Assembly: GCF_001679665.1 (NCBI RefSeq)
Contig: NZ_CP013244.1
Coordinates: forward strand, 1,558,980-1,622,979
Source of the DNA: Candidatus Viadribacter manganicus
Lineage (GTDB): Bacteria; Pseudomonadota; Alphaproteobacteria; Caulobacterales; Aquidulcibacteraceae
Length of the DNA stretch: 64,000 nucleotides
Reading direction: 5' to 3'
The notes under the pieces are model-generated. The model had not been told where the DNA came from. It saw only the letters and a list, made by a program, of their open reading frames with translations, and did no database searches. The first letter of the stretch is position 1. Each line of letters begins with the position of its first letter. Both the position numbers and the translations under genes were made by a program. Positions 8,817 to 17,823 of this stretch are shown piece after piece.

Positions 8817-8873
8817 CGGCCATATATGGCCGATTAACGCGCGAATGTCAATATAACCGGCCATTCGTGGCCG
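8817..8873 (-). promoter_or_regulatory. hipBA promoter with two palindromic operators
   Basis: Two palindromes with the half site CGGCCA/TGGCCG are present: CGGCCATATATGGCCG at 8817-8832 and CGGCCATTCGTGGCCG at 8858-8873, centres 41 bp apart. Between them, on the minus strand, lies TTGACA (8851-8846), then 17 bp, then CATATA (8828-8823), a sigma-70 promoter whose -10 box is inside the first palindrome. HipB binding would block it directly. Confidence 0.75.
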
Positions 8874-8942
8874 CAAAATCCACCCCAGCGAGGCGGCGCG
8901 CTCTACATGATCACTGGCTCCTCAACAGCCACCCTAGCCCGG

Positions 8943-9494
8943 CTACGACTCTCGCCTACACCGCAGCGACAACAGCAGCCAACGCATCTGCACGCGATCA
9001 AACCGACGGATGGCGGAGTCTTCAAGAACACTAGCGCCAATCATCCTGACGCCCGGCACCAAACGCTTTTGTAGTCGACGCATCACGGTCGCGCGCGAGA
9101 CGCCGAAATAGTACTGGATATCTTTGTAGGTGAACCAAAGCTGCGTCGCCGGTAATTGCTTCATCGACTCCAAAGCGGATTCAATTGCGTCTTCCGAATA
9201 GAGCGGCATGTCCGCAACTTTGACGATATCAGACGGAGCAAGCGTAAGCTTCTTGCGCTTGGCGCTCGGCGCGCAGGCCTTCGCCTTGGCGCGCCCAGGC
9301 GCCTCCGGTGGCTGCAAGGCGGGAACATCCGCTGCATCGTCATCTGGCTTGCTGTCGATGGGTTGCGGCTTGAGCGGCGCCACATCCTTGATCGGATCCG
9401 ACTTCAGTGCTTCAGGTTCCCCGTCAAAAAGCGACATTTGCTCTGGTTGATCACGGTACGCCGGCGGCCGACGCAAAGGTTTAGGGCTCGCCAT
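8943..9494 (-). CDS. Putative HTH DNA-binding protein
   Basis: The 183-residue product has a charged, Pro- and Ala-rich N-terminal half and a C-terminal region that looks like a helix-turn-helix (FTYKDIQYYFGVSRATVMRRLQKR), followed by VRMIGASVLEDSAIRRFDR. It may be a regulator or replication-associated DNA-binding protein; the family is not recognised. The ATG at 9494 has GGGAGG six bases upstream. It lies upstream of hipB in the same orientation, and an 81-bp duplicate of its 3' end survives at 7129-7209. Confidence 0.6.
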   Translation of the reverse strand: MASPKPLRRPPAYRDQPEQMSLFDGEPEALKSDPIKDVAPLKPQPIDSKPDDDAADVPALQPPEAPGRAKAKACAPSAKRKKLTLAPSDIVKVADMPLYSEDAIESALESMKQLPATQLWFTYKDIQYYFGVSRATVMRRLQKRLVPGVRMIGASVLEDSAIRRFDRVQMRWLLLSLRCRRES

Positions 9495-9650
9495 CGCGCG
9501 CCTCCCGATGCAATCGCCGCGCAACATCACGCACCAATGGTTCGTCACGCCCCCAAATAAACGCCGGCTAGCGTCTCGTCCCTTTCGCGGGCGACCAAAA
9601 CCGTCTCACCGATTGCTGCTGAAAAGCAAAACCATAACGTGACGCGATTC

Positions 9651-9672
9651 AATGGGTCCCGTTGGACCTATT
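9651..9672. promoter_or_regulatory. lux-box-like palindrome upstream of fecR
   Basis: AATGGGTCC-CGTT-GGACCTATT is a 22-bp inverted repeat with one mismatched arm position. It matches the palindrome upstream of luxI (21091-21112) at 19 of 22 positions, and the next three bases (GAC) are also the same. It ends 32 bp before the fecR start. Size and symmetry fit LuxR-type operators, and a luxR gene lies in the same island. Binding is inferred. Confidence 0.7.
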
Positions 9673-9704
9673 GACAATGACAAAGATTGTGATCCGCCCT
9701 ATCA

Positions 9705-10823
9705 ATGAGCATTAGAGCCGAACGTGCGGTTCGCGACTGGCGCTCGGCCCCGACCTGCACCCCTAGATCATCTCAACAGAGTTCAGCTAGTTTCACCACC
9801 GCGGCCTCGCCGAGATCGCATGCTGGAGCCACAGCCCTGAAAGAAAGCGCTAAACCGACGCGCGCCGAGCGAGAAGCCAGCGCCTGGGTTGTGCTCTTTG
9901 ACGGCGCTGACTGGGACCAAAACAATGTCCGACGATTTCATGCCTGGCTCGCTCGCAGAGCCGATCATCGACCAGCGTTCGAAGCCGTTGCAAAAACTTG
10001 GAACAAGCTCGACCTCCTCGCGACGCTTGAGAGCCGCGGCGTGCTCGAGGGCAGCGCCGCAATTGATCACGCGCGGCCCTCGCGCCGCTCCCTGATCGCC
10101 GGCGCAGGCATCGGCGCTGCCGCAGCTTTAGGCGCAGGCGCCTATTTGATTTGGGCTAAACCGCCCTCACCCGCCTATCAAACCGGAACCGGTGAACAAC
10201 GCGACATCACGCTCGGTGACGGCACAACCATTGCGATGAATGCACAAACCCAATTTAGCGTGCGCTCGAGCGCCCGCTTGCAAGAGGTTTCACTGAGCGC
10301 TGGCGAGGCTCTCTTCACCATCGCCGCCAACACCGCCCGGCGCTTTATCATCCGCACCCGATTTGGAGAGCTGGACGCCGATAATTCCAAGGTCCTGGTC
10401 AAAGTCTTAGCGCAAGGCGCCCGGATCACGCTGATTTCGGGAACAGTGCGAGCCACACAACGCCAATTCCTCTCCACCGGCATGGAAATCCAAGCGGGCC
10501 CCGAGACAGAACTCGTGATCAGTCCCCAAACCCTGTCCTTGGCCGCAATCAGCGCGCCGGTGGTCGAACGCCGTACGCTCTGGCGCGAAGGCATGCTGGC
10601 GTTCGACGGCGAGCCTCTTGAAGAAGCGACCAACGATGTGGCGCGTCAAAACGGGGTCAGCTTCCGGTTTGCAGATCCAGCTTTGGCCGGCCTTCGCGTC
10701 GGCGGACTTGTCCGCGCCAACGATGTAGAGGCATTTTTGGTATTGCTCCGCGACAATCTCGCCATTCAGTCTGAACGCCAAGAAGACGGCGCCATCCTCT
10801 TAAGTTCGACTGCAACCTTCTAA
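9705..10823 (+). CDS. fecR: FecR-family transmembrane sensor
   Basis: The predicted 372-residue inner-membrane protein would relay the state of the neighbouring TonB receptor across the periplasm to a sigma factor. Order of parts: a cytoplasmic DUF4880-like domain (AEREASAWVVLFDGADWDQNNVRRFHAWLA), one membrane helix near residues 130-147 (GAGIGAAAALGAGAYLIWA), and the FecR domain (GEQRDITLGDGTTIAMNAQTQF). The first 50 residues look unstructured and no strong ribosome binding site precedes 9705, so the true start may be downstream. No ECF sigma gene is seen in the window. It is transcribed toward the receptor and isopeptidase and lies behind the lux-box-like site. Confidence 0.85.
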   Translation: MSIRAERAVRDWRSAPTCTPRSSQQSSASFTTAASPRSHAGATALKESAKPTRAEREASAWVVLFDGADWDQNNVRRFHAWLARRADHRPAFEAVAKTWNKLDLLATLESRGVLEGSAAIDHARPSRRSLIAGAGIGAAAALGAGAYLIWAKPPSPAYQTGTGEQRDITLGDGTTIAMNAQTQFSVRSSARLQEVSLSAGEALFTIAANTARRFIIRTRFGELDADNSKVLVKVLAQGARITLISGTVRATQRQFLSTGMEIQAGPETELVISPQTLSLAAISAPVVERRTLWREGMLAFDGEPLEEATNDVARQNGVSFRFADPALAGLRVGGLVRANDVEAFLVLLRDNLAIQSERQEDGAILLSSTATF

Positions 10824-10962
10824 AGACCAGCTCCGCGCCGGCCAGAGCTTCCGGTCAGGTAAAATTATTTCGCCATAGCGCGCCTTCGCCTGCGTAATCC
10901 AAGGCGCTCATTTGTCTCTCTCTTCAGAAGCCGCCGATCCGAGCGGTGCTGGGGAGTGAAAC

Positions 10963-13923
10963 ATGGGAAAAGAACTGGCGCGTACGCGCCGTCACGGCCT
11001 GCGCTCAATTTTGGCATTGGCGCTGAGCTCGGTCTCACATCTTGCATTGAGTGCGCCAGCGCACGCGCAGATCGCCCCGAGTGAAGCTGCCGCCACAATT
11101 GAATACGATATCCCTGCTCAAGACTTGAGCGCTGCCCTGATCGCGTTTGCGGCGCGCTCAGATATGCAAATTCTGTTCTCACAAGCTGACGTTGAAGGCC
11201 TGAGATCCAGCTCGGTGCGCGGCCGCTTCACCCCCAGGAATGCGCTTGCCGAAATTGTTGCTGGATCTGGCCTTCGCGCGCGCGCCGATGTCGATGGCGT
11301 CATTCGCATCGAGCGCGCGCGCCCCCAGTCCACCGCCAACGGCGATGACGCGTCCGTCGCCGACGACCTCGTCGTTACCGGCACGCGCATTCGCGGCGAA
11401 GGCCCGATTGGCGCAAACGTTATAGTTCTCGACCGCGCCGCGATCGAAGACACCGGACGCACCAGCGTTCAGGACGTCGTGCAAACGCTGCCGCAAAATT
11501 TTGCCGGCAGTCAAAACGAAGCGACCCAAGAAGGAACACTCAACGCGCGATCGAACTTCACTTTTGGCTCAACTGTCGATCTGCGCGGGTTGGGCGCCGA
11601 CGCCACGCTGACGCTCGTCAATGGCCGACGCCTCGCGCCAGCCGGCGCCGGCAATTTCATAGATATCTCCACAATTCCCTTGAGCGCTGTCGAACGGATC
11701 GAAGTTCTCGCCGACGGCGCCTCGGCCACGTATGGCGCAGACGCTGTCGGCGGTGTCGTCAATATCATTTTGAACGGCAATTTCGAGGGCGCCGAAAGCG
11801 CATTGAGATATGGCGGCGCGACACAGGGCGGGGCCGAAGATTTCGGCGCTTCCCACCTCACCGGCTTTAACTGGTCCAGCGGACATCTGACCGCCGGCTA
11901 TGATTATCGCCGCCGCGGCGAAGTTGATATTTTGGAACGCGACTTCACTGCGACTGCGGACTTTCGGCCTTGGGGCGGCTCCAATTTCGAACGCATAAAC
12001 TCCAACCCCGGCAACATCACACGCATTGGTGCAACGACTGTAAGTCTTGCCATTCCACGCGGCCAAGATGGCACCTCGCTATCTGAAGCAAATCTCATCA
12101 GTGGCGCGCCGAATTTTGGAAATATCAACCGCGACGCTTGGTTGCTGCCGCGCCAGGAGAGCCACGCAATCTTTCTGAGTGCAGCGCAGGAGTTTTCACC
12201 TCACTTTGAAATGTTCGCCGACCTCGTCGCTGCAGACCGGCGTTCCTATTCTGAACGCGAGAACCTCGGGGCGAATTTGATCGTGCCTGAATCGAACGCC
12301 TATCGCCAACTCAACAACCTCTTCCTCGGCCAAGGCGATCTCACGATCGCCTATCACTTTGGCGCCGATCTCGGCCCAGTCATTACGACTACCAAAACGC
12401 AAGCCTTCTCGCTTATCACTGGCGGCGCGTTCAATTTCGACAATGATTGGCGCCTAGAAGGGTCCATCTCCCTCGCACGCAGCGAAGAAACCGTCGACAC
12501 GCTCAACTATTTTGACTCGCCGACGATTGCGCCATTCCTCGCCAGCAACAATTTGGCCACCGCCTTCAATCCATTTGCCGACGGTTCCAACACCAATGCC
12601 GCGGTGCTCGAAGCTATCGCGTTCGATCAAACCTCGTTCTCGCGTGGGATTACCACGAACTTCACCCTGAAAGCGGACGGCCCGCTTTGGCGCATCTGGG
12701 GCGGCCTCATCCGCGCCGCCGTCGGCGCTGAGCGCCGCGAAGAAACCTTCCGCTTCAGCCGCTTTGAAATTCATAATTCCGGTACGACCGTCAGCCCGAC
12801 AGCTGCGCCAGGCGAGCGCGTCGTTGAAGCGCTATTTGCCGAACTTAGCCTGCCGCTCATCAGTGAAGACAATCACGTCCCGTTGGTTCGCAATTTCGAT
12901 CTCTCGCTCTCTGCCCGCCGAGAAAGCGCAAGTGATTATGGCGACGAGATCACCCCGCGCGTGGGCATGCTCTGGGAACTCACCCAAGGCCTCGCCCTGC
13001 GCGCATCGTGGGGGCGCTCCTTCAAGGGACCACTCTTCCAGGACATGTTGGGCGGCGTCGGGCTTTCATATTTGACCGCGACGGCAGCCCAAGATCCCCT
13101 CGCCGATAACGGCTCGACCGGCGTTCTCGCCATTGCCGGCTCCAATCGTGATCTTAAACCAGAGCGCGCGGAATCTTGGACGGCAGGTATTGAGGTGCAA
13201 CCTTCGTGGGCGCCGGGACTGCGCGCCAGCGCCACCTATTTCAACATTGCATTCGAAGACCGCGTCGCCGCACCCGGTTCACCCTTTGTCATCCTCGCCA
13301 ACCCGGCAGGGTTTGAGAGCATCGTCTTTCGCGATCCAGACCTTGCGTTCATCAATTCGTATCTCGCCTTGGGCACACCGACCGGCACGCTTCCAGCAGA
13401 TGGCATCGAAGTCATCATTGATCGCCGGCGCGTCAATCTCTCCAGTCAAAACGTGACCGGACTCGATCTGTCTGCTGTCTACGCACACGATCTACCTTTG
13501 GGTGAACTCACCTGGAGCGGCGCTGTCAGCATCTTATTCGATCACGAGCTCACGATCACCCCTGGCGGGGTCCCCGTTCGGGCGCTCAATACACTAAACG
13601 GCCCGGTCGATCTTCGTGGCCGCGTCGGCGCCAATTGGCGCAACGGGATCTGGAACATCGGACTGAGCGCAAATTATCTCGACAATTACACCGACAATGT
13701 CTCCATCCCGGCGCGTCCCATCGACGAGTTCATCACCTATGACATGCGCGCTGCACTCGATTGGCGCGGTGAAGACGGCGGCGCCCAGATCGCATTGAGC
13801 GTGCAAAACCTCTTGGACGAAGATCCGCCGTTCGTAAATAATTCCACCGGCTACGCCTATGACGCCTCTAACGCGTCCCCCTTGGGCCGAGTCATCACGC
13901 TCGAACTGCGCCAACGTTGGTAA
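10963..13923 (+). CDS. TonB-dependent receptor with STN domain, probable lasso-peptide importer
   Basis: This 986-residue outer-membrane transporter has a signal peptide (cleavage near HAQIAPSE), an N-terminal STN signalling domain (IPAQDLSAALIAFAARSDMQ), a TonB box (DDLVVTGTR), a plug (LRGLGADATLTLVNGRR, GASATYGADAVGGVVNI) and a beta-barrel ending in an aromatic residue (LELRQRW). An STN domain fits signalling to the FecR-like neighbour. In characterised isopeptidase-type lasso clusters the adjacent receptor is thought to import the lasso peptide; that role is inferred here from position. The ATG has GGGGAG upstream, and the isopeptidase gene starts 4 bp after the stop. Confidence 0.92.
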   Translation: MGKELARTRRHGLRSILALALSSVSHLALSAPAHAQIAPSEAAATIEYDIPAQDLSAALIAFAARSDMQILFSQADVEGLRSSSVRGRFTPRNALAEIVAGSGLRARADVDGVIRIERARPQSTANGDDASVADDLVVTGTRIRGEGPIGANVIVLDRAAIEDTGRTSVQDVVQTLPQNFAGSQNEATQEGTLNARSNFTFGSTVDLRGLGADATLTLVNGRRLAPAGAGNFIDISTIPLSAVERIEVLADGASATYGADAVGGVVNIILNGNFEGAESALRYGGATQGGAEDFGASHLTGFNWSSGHLTAGYDYRRRGEVDILERDFTATADFRPWGGSNFERINSNPGNITRIGATTVSLAIPRGQDGTSLSEANLISGAPNFGNINRDAWLLPRQESHAIFLSAAQEFSPHFEMFADLVAADRRSYSERENLGANLIVPESNAYRQLNNLFLGQGDLTIAYHFGADLGPVITTTKTQAFSLITGGAFNFDNDWRLEGSISLARSEETVDTLNYFDSPTIAPFLASNNLATAFNPFADGSNTNAAVLEAIAFDQTSFSRGITTNFTLKADGPLWRIWGGLIRAAVGAERREETFRFSRFEIHNSGTTVSPTAAPGERVVEALFAELSLPLISEDNHVPLVRNFDLSLSARRESASDYGDEITPRVGMLWELTQGLALRASWGRSFKGPLFQDMLGGVGLSYLTATAAQDPLADNGSTGVLAIAGSNRDLKPERAESWTAGIEVQPSWAPGLRASATYFNIAFEDRVAAPGSPFVILANPAGFESIVFRDPDLAFINSYLALGTPTGTLPADGIEVIIDRRRVNLSSQNVTGLDLSAVYAHDLPLGELTWSGAVSILFDHELTITPGGVPVRALNTLNGPVDLRGRVGANWRNGIWNIGLSANYLDNYTDNVSIPARPIDEFITYDMRAALDWRGEDGGAQIALSVQNLLDEDPPFVNNSTGYAYDASNASPLGRVITLELRQRW

Positions 13924-13927
13924 GACG

Positions 13928-16009
13928 ATGAAGCGCCTCATCGCCTTAGGCGCCGCGTTGGGCGCCATTTTGTTGTCGCCGCCGGCAGATGCCGAGCGGC
14001 GCACAACCCGCGCTCATGAAGCGCGCTCTGAAGATCTTTTCGATCTCCACGAAATCGGCGGCCTCATTGAGGCAAACGTCGTGGCCGCGCCTAATGGCGA
14101 AGAACTGGCGTTCTTTGAACGCCGCATCGATCTTGGTCAAAACCAATACCAGCACCTCCTTGTCGTCGTCGACATAAGCACGGGCGCCCATCGCATCATC
14201 GCAGAAGCTGGCGATATCATTCTGGCATCGAGTCGCGGGCGGCGCTCCGGCGCACCTTTTGATCGGCGCCCGATCTGGTCGGCCGATAGCCAATGGGTCT
14301 ATTATACGGCGCTGACCGCACGAGGCGCCGAGATTTGGCGCGTGCGCAGAGACGGCGCCGAGAACAGACAAATTTTCGCACCACCGGGCGATGTTCGCCG
14401 CTTTACACTCAGCGCAGATGGCGATGCGCTCATCGTAGAGACGCAAACCTCACGCCAAGCGATAGAAGCGCAGCGTGACCGCGACGAACGAGACGGCTTC
14501 AGGGTCGATGAAGCCTTCGCGCCGCTTTACGCCTTGCGTCCTCTCCCCGATGAAGACAGTGGCGGTGAAATCAGCCGGCTCTCGCTCATCGACGGACATG
14601 TGCGCCCCGCAAGCGCCGATGAGCGCGCCCGCCTCAACACGCCGGCAGACCTTCACGTGCGCCAACGAGACCGACAATCACGCGCTTACGCACCGGCGCT
14701 TGGCGTCTTTTCTGAGAGCGGCGAGGGCGAATTGATCTGCCTAGCCGCGGCATGTAGCGGCGCACTCAAAGAGAGCTGGCGTCTTGCTTCTGGAAACAGC
14801 GAACGCATCGTCTTTCGACGCTTGGAAGGACACGCCGGATTTTGGACGGCGCTCTACGAATGGCGTCCCGACAGGACCGCAAGCGAGCGCGAGATGAACG
14901 CTAGTGAAGCGACATCGGCGGGGGACAATATCAGACGCATTCGCCGAAGCGCCGATCGGCTGGAGGGGTGCATCCTCGTCGAGAACGGGCTCGCTTGTCT
15001 GCAGGACTTCGCCACCCAACCTCGTCGGCTTGTCCGCATCGATATCGAAACCGGCGCCGAGCGCGTCCTCTATGATCCCAATCCAGCATGGAGAGCAGTT
15101 AGAACGCCGCGGATCGAGCGCTTGGACTATACCGACTCTGAGGGCAATCAATCGTTCGCGCAGCTCATCTACCCTTTGAACTATCGCCGAGGCACAACCT
15201 ATCCGGCGGTCATTGTCCAATATCGCGCCCGCGGTTTTCTCAACGCTGGCACCGGCGCGGATACGCCGATTTTTCCACTCTCGGCACGCGGCTATTTTGT
15301 CCTCAATGTCGACCGGCCCGAATTCGACATCCGCGGGGCTCGGCTGAGCTATCATGAACTCGCGCGCGAAACCGAACTCGACGACAGCGAAAACACAATC
15401 AAACGCCAAGCGATCCTATGGTTCCTTTCGGAGCTCCAGCGCCGACATCTCGTTGATCAAAGTCGAATCGCGATCACAGGCATGAGCGATGGCGCCGAAA
15501 CCTTGTTTGACATGCTGCTCGACGGACCAAGCTTCCGCGCCGCGGTCGCCAGCTCTCCACCGGGCGATCCCATCGCCTATGTGCTGCAATCGCGCCAGTT
15601 TCGCCAATCGCGCCGCAACGACATCGGCTTTAGTCCGCCGTGGGATCAAACCGGCGCGTTCTATGCATGGTGGCGCGAAAATAGTCCGACGCTGCGCAAT
15701 GCCCCCATCAACACAGCCTTGATGTTGAACTTGTCGGAGACCGAGGCGCTGCGCGCCTTCCCCCTCCTCGCGCACCAGGAAGGCTCTTCAGCGCCAATAG
15801 AGAGCTACCTCTATCCCGGCGCCTACCACATCAAATGGCGTCCCGCGCAGATTTGGGCGACGAGAGAACGCACCCTCGCATGGCTCGACTTTTGGTTACG
15901 CGACGTCTCGCCAAGCGATAACGACACACGCAGTCGCTGGCAGGCGATGCGTCAGGCTTGGGGCGCCTCCGACGACGCGGACGAGCCATCCGGCGGTTCC
16001 GGCCGATGA
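13928..16009 (+). CDS. S9-family lasso-peptide isopeptidase (AtxE-like)
   Basis: This 693-residue exported protein has a signal peptide (MKRLIALGAALGAILLSPPADA), a beta-propeller region and a C-terminal alpha/beta-hydrolase domain of the prolyl oligopeptidase family. Ser520 in GMSDGA is the likely nucleophile and His634 in YPGAYHIKWRP the likely His. AtxE-type enzymes of this family cut the isopeptide bond of lasso peptides and linearise them. The assignment rests on fold plus position beside a cyclase, a B protein and two precursors. The start lies 4 bp after the receptor stop. The 3' end overlaps the convergent cyclase gene by 58 bp. Confidence 0.88.
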   Translation: MKRLIALGAALGAILLSPPADAERRTTRAHEARSEDLFDLHEIGGLIEANVVAAPNGEELAFFERRIDLGQNQYQHLLVVVDISTGAHRIIAEAGDIILASSRGRRSGAPFDRRPIWSADSQWVYYTALTARGAEIWRVRRDGAENRQIFAPPGDVRRFTLSADGDALIVETQTSRQAIEAQRDRDERDGFRVDEAFAPLYALRPLPDEDSGGEISRLSLIDGHVRPASADERARLNTPADLHVRQRDRQSRAYAPALGVFSESGEGELICLAAACSGALKESWRLASGNSERIVFRRLEGHAGFWTALYEWRPDRTASEREMNASEATSAGDNIRRIRRSADRLEGCILVENGLACLQDFATQPRRLVRIDIETGAERVLYDPNPAWRAVRTPRIERLDYTDSEGNQSFAQLIYPLNYRRGTTYPAVIVQYRARGFLNAGTGADTPIFPLSARGYFVLNVDRPEFDIRGARLSYHELARETELDDSENTIKRQAILWFLSELQRRHLVDQSRIAITGMSDGAETLFDMLLDGPSFRAAVASSPPGDPIAYVLQSRQFRQSRRNDIGFSPPWDQTGAFYAWWRENSPTLRNAPINTALMLNLSETEALRAFPLLAHQEGSSAPIESYLYPGAYHIKWRPAQIWATRERTLAWLDFWLRDVSPSDNDTRSRWQAMRQAWGASDDADEPSGGSGR

Positions 16010-17823
16010 CCAGGTTCGACGAAGCGTCGCTGCAATGCGTAAAATCTGCGTAGCCAGATTTCTGCAAGCAAGGCGCTGGATAAAAATCCGCTTCGTGATC
16101 CTTCTGACATCACATCCCGAGAGAGCGCCTCTCGCAACTCCACGCCATCTATGATCTCTGCGCGCTCGAGTTCGCCCCCGATCAGCATCTCACGCATGAA
16201 TGGCAATTGTCGCGCCAATGCGGCAACATGATATCGCGTCGTGTCACCCTTACCGGTTCGCGCCAACACCTCGCCCGGAATGACGTCTTGAAACGCGGCG
16301 CGCGCAAGAGCGCGTTCACGCCCGCCCCAAGTCATCACATAAGGTGGCACACGTAGACAAAACTCAATAATCGGTTGCGAAGCCAAGATCGGATGGGTGG
16401 CAAACTGCGCATTCAGACCATTGGGCTGATGATAATATTGTAGATCCATGATGTGCGCGATGCGCATCGCGCGCGCCGGAGACGCCGCCGCCCGCACCCG
16501 CGCCCAGGCATGCTCGTTCAAAAGCGTCTTTATCGCGTCAGGCTCGCAACCCCGAGCTCGCGAGCCAAATGGACCAGACGCCAACGGCTGACGTAGCAAG
16601 CCATATTTCAACACTGCGCCAAACACGTCCCAAATTGGACGCCGCGCCAGTCGCGCAGTGTCGACCATAATCCGCTGCAGCTCGGCCAAATCACATCCGT
16701 CGCACCAAGCATCAGCGGCAATAAGCGGAGTGCGCAAGCGATGAAAAACCTGATCGCCGCCCTGGCCCGACGTGACCAAAGGCGAGTTCATCTCTGCTGC
16801 TATGGCGCGCCCCATCGTCGGATCGGTAAAGCTCATCGCGGCGCGCGATGGTTTGGCGCTGAAATATGCATCTAGCAACCGCTCATAGGAGATGTGCGCG
16901 GGCGACATCGCGACTTCGATCAATCGCGTGTCCGAAGCGTCCGCCGCTGCCCGTGCGTAGCGTCGTTCATCACCTTCTGCCACATCGGCTGGAAATGCAT
17001 TGACGGCGAGAAGCTCGCCTGTCGTCGCCCGCTTCAGCGCGCCAAGCACAATGCTCGAATCCAAGCCGCCAGAAAGACGGTGGACGATCTCAGAGGAGGT
17101 TTGCGACCATGATCGCGCAACCGCGAAGACAGTTTCGCGTAACCCGCCGGCGGCGGCATCAAACTCCTCCGAGGTAAAGCTACGGGCGTTGGCAATGGGC
17201 GCCCAAACCACGCATTTCGCTACGGCGCCGGGCGCACGACCAAGGCAGAGCTCCTCGCCAGCCATAAGTTCACGAACGTCTTTGATGGCTGTGCGCGGCG
17301 TCACCAGCCGAGATTGCGCGCAGAAGGCAGAGAGAAATTCAAAATCCGGCTGCGCTTCGTCCGCCAGCGCTAGAAAATCCTCCGCATGCGAGAACACCGC
17401 CATGCTCTTGCCCAAGCGACCGTAATAGATCGGATGGGCGCCGGCGGCCTCGCGGACAATAACCAATTCGTCCTGGCCGGTGTCATGCAGCACCGCCAAA
17501 TAGGCTCCCCAGTAGTCGCGCGACAATTCTGCGCCGCGTCCACTCTCCACCAAACGCGATGTCTGCGATGGAGTAATATCGCCAAGCGGCGCAGCGCCCA
17601 GCCGCTGACGCTGAAACAACGAACCAAATATCGCCCCTTGTGCGCCGTGCAAAAGCATTGGCGCGCGATCCGAACCCGCAAGGGCGTAATGACCCAAGAC
17701 GCCGCGTCGATCTAGAAACTTGGTCCAGGCACGCTCGCCTGCAATCTCTGCCCAAAGGGCCCGGCGACGACGCTCCTCATCCCAATCACACGGCGTCCAT
17801 CGGAGGATAAATACCCGGGCCAT
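15952..17823 (-). CDS. Lasso-peptide macrolactam synthetase (C protein)
   Basis: The 623-residue protein resembles class B asparagine synthetase, with a glutaminase-like N-terminal domain lacking the catalytic Cys2 (it starts MARVFIL) and an ATP-pyrophosphatase loop LSGGLDSS at 250-257. In lasso pathways this enzyme adenylates the side chain of residue 8 or 9 and joins it to the N-terminal amine of Gly1. It is called a cyclase, not AsnB, because its ATG directly follows the stop codon of a lasso B protein, and two lasso precursors lie upstream. SGQGGDQVF near residue 360 is the second family motif. Confidence 0.93.
   Translation of the reverse strand: MARVFILRWTPCDWDEERRRRALWAEIAGERAWTKFLDRRGVLGHYALAGSDRAPMLLHGAQGAIFGSLFQRQRLGAAPLGDITPSQTSRLVESGRGAELSRDYWGAYLAVLHDTGQDELVIVREAAGAHPIYYGRLGKSMAVFSHAEDFLALADEAQPDFEFLSAFCAQSRLVTPRTAIKDVRELMAGEELCLGRAPGAVAKCVVWAPIANARSFTSEEFDAAAGGLRETVFAVARSWSQTSSEIVHRLSGGLDSSIVLGALKRATTGELLAVNAFPADVAEGDERRYARAAADASDTRLIEVAMSPAHISYERLLDAYFSAKPSRAAMSFTDPTMGRAIAAEMNSPLVTSGQGGDQVFHRLRTPLIAADAWCDGCDLAELQRIMVDTARLARRPIWDVFGAVLKYGLLRQPLASGPFGSRARGCEPDAIKTLLNEHAWARVRAAASPARAMRIAHIMDLQYYHQPNGLNAQFATHPILASQPIIEFCLRVPPYVMTWGGRERALARAAFQDVIPGEVLARTGKGDTTRYHVAALARQLPFMREMLIGGELERAEIIDGVELREALSRDVMSEGSRSGFLSSALLAEIWLRRFYALQRRFVEPGHRPEPPDGSSASSEAPQA

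Noticed and set aside
13928..16009. General prolyl oligopeptidase
   Set aside because: Fold alone would allow it, but its place between a TonB receptor and the lasso enzymes fits an isopeptidase better.
15952..17823. Asparagine synthetase (asnB)
   Set aside because: The N-terminal catalytic Cys of the glutaminase domain is absent, and the gene is coupled to a lasso B protein and two precursors.
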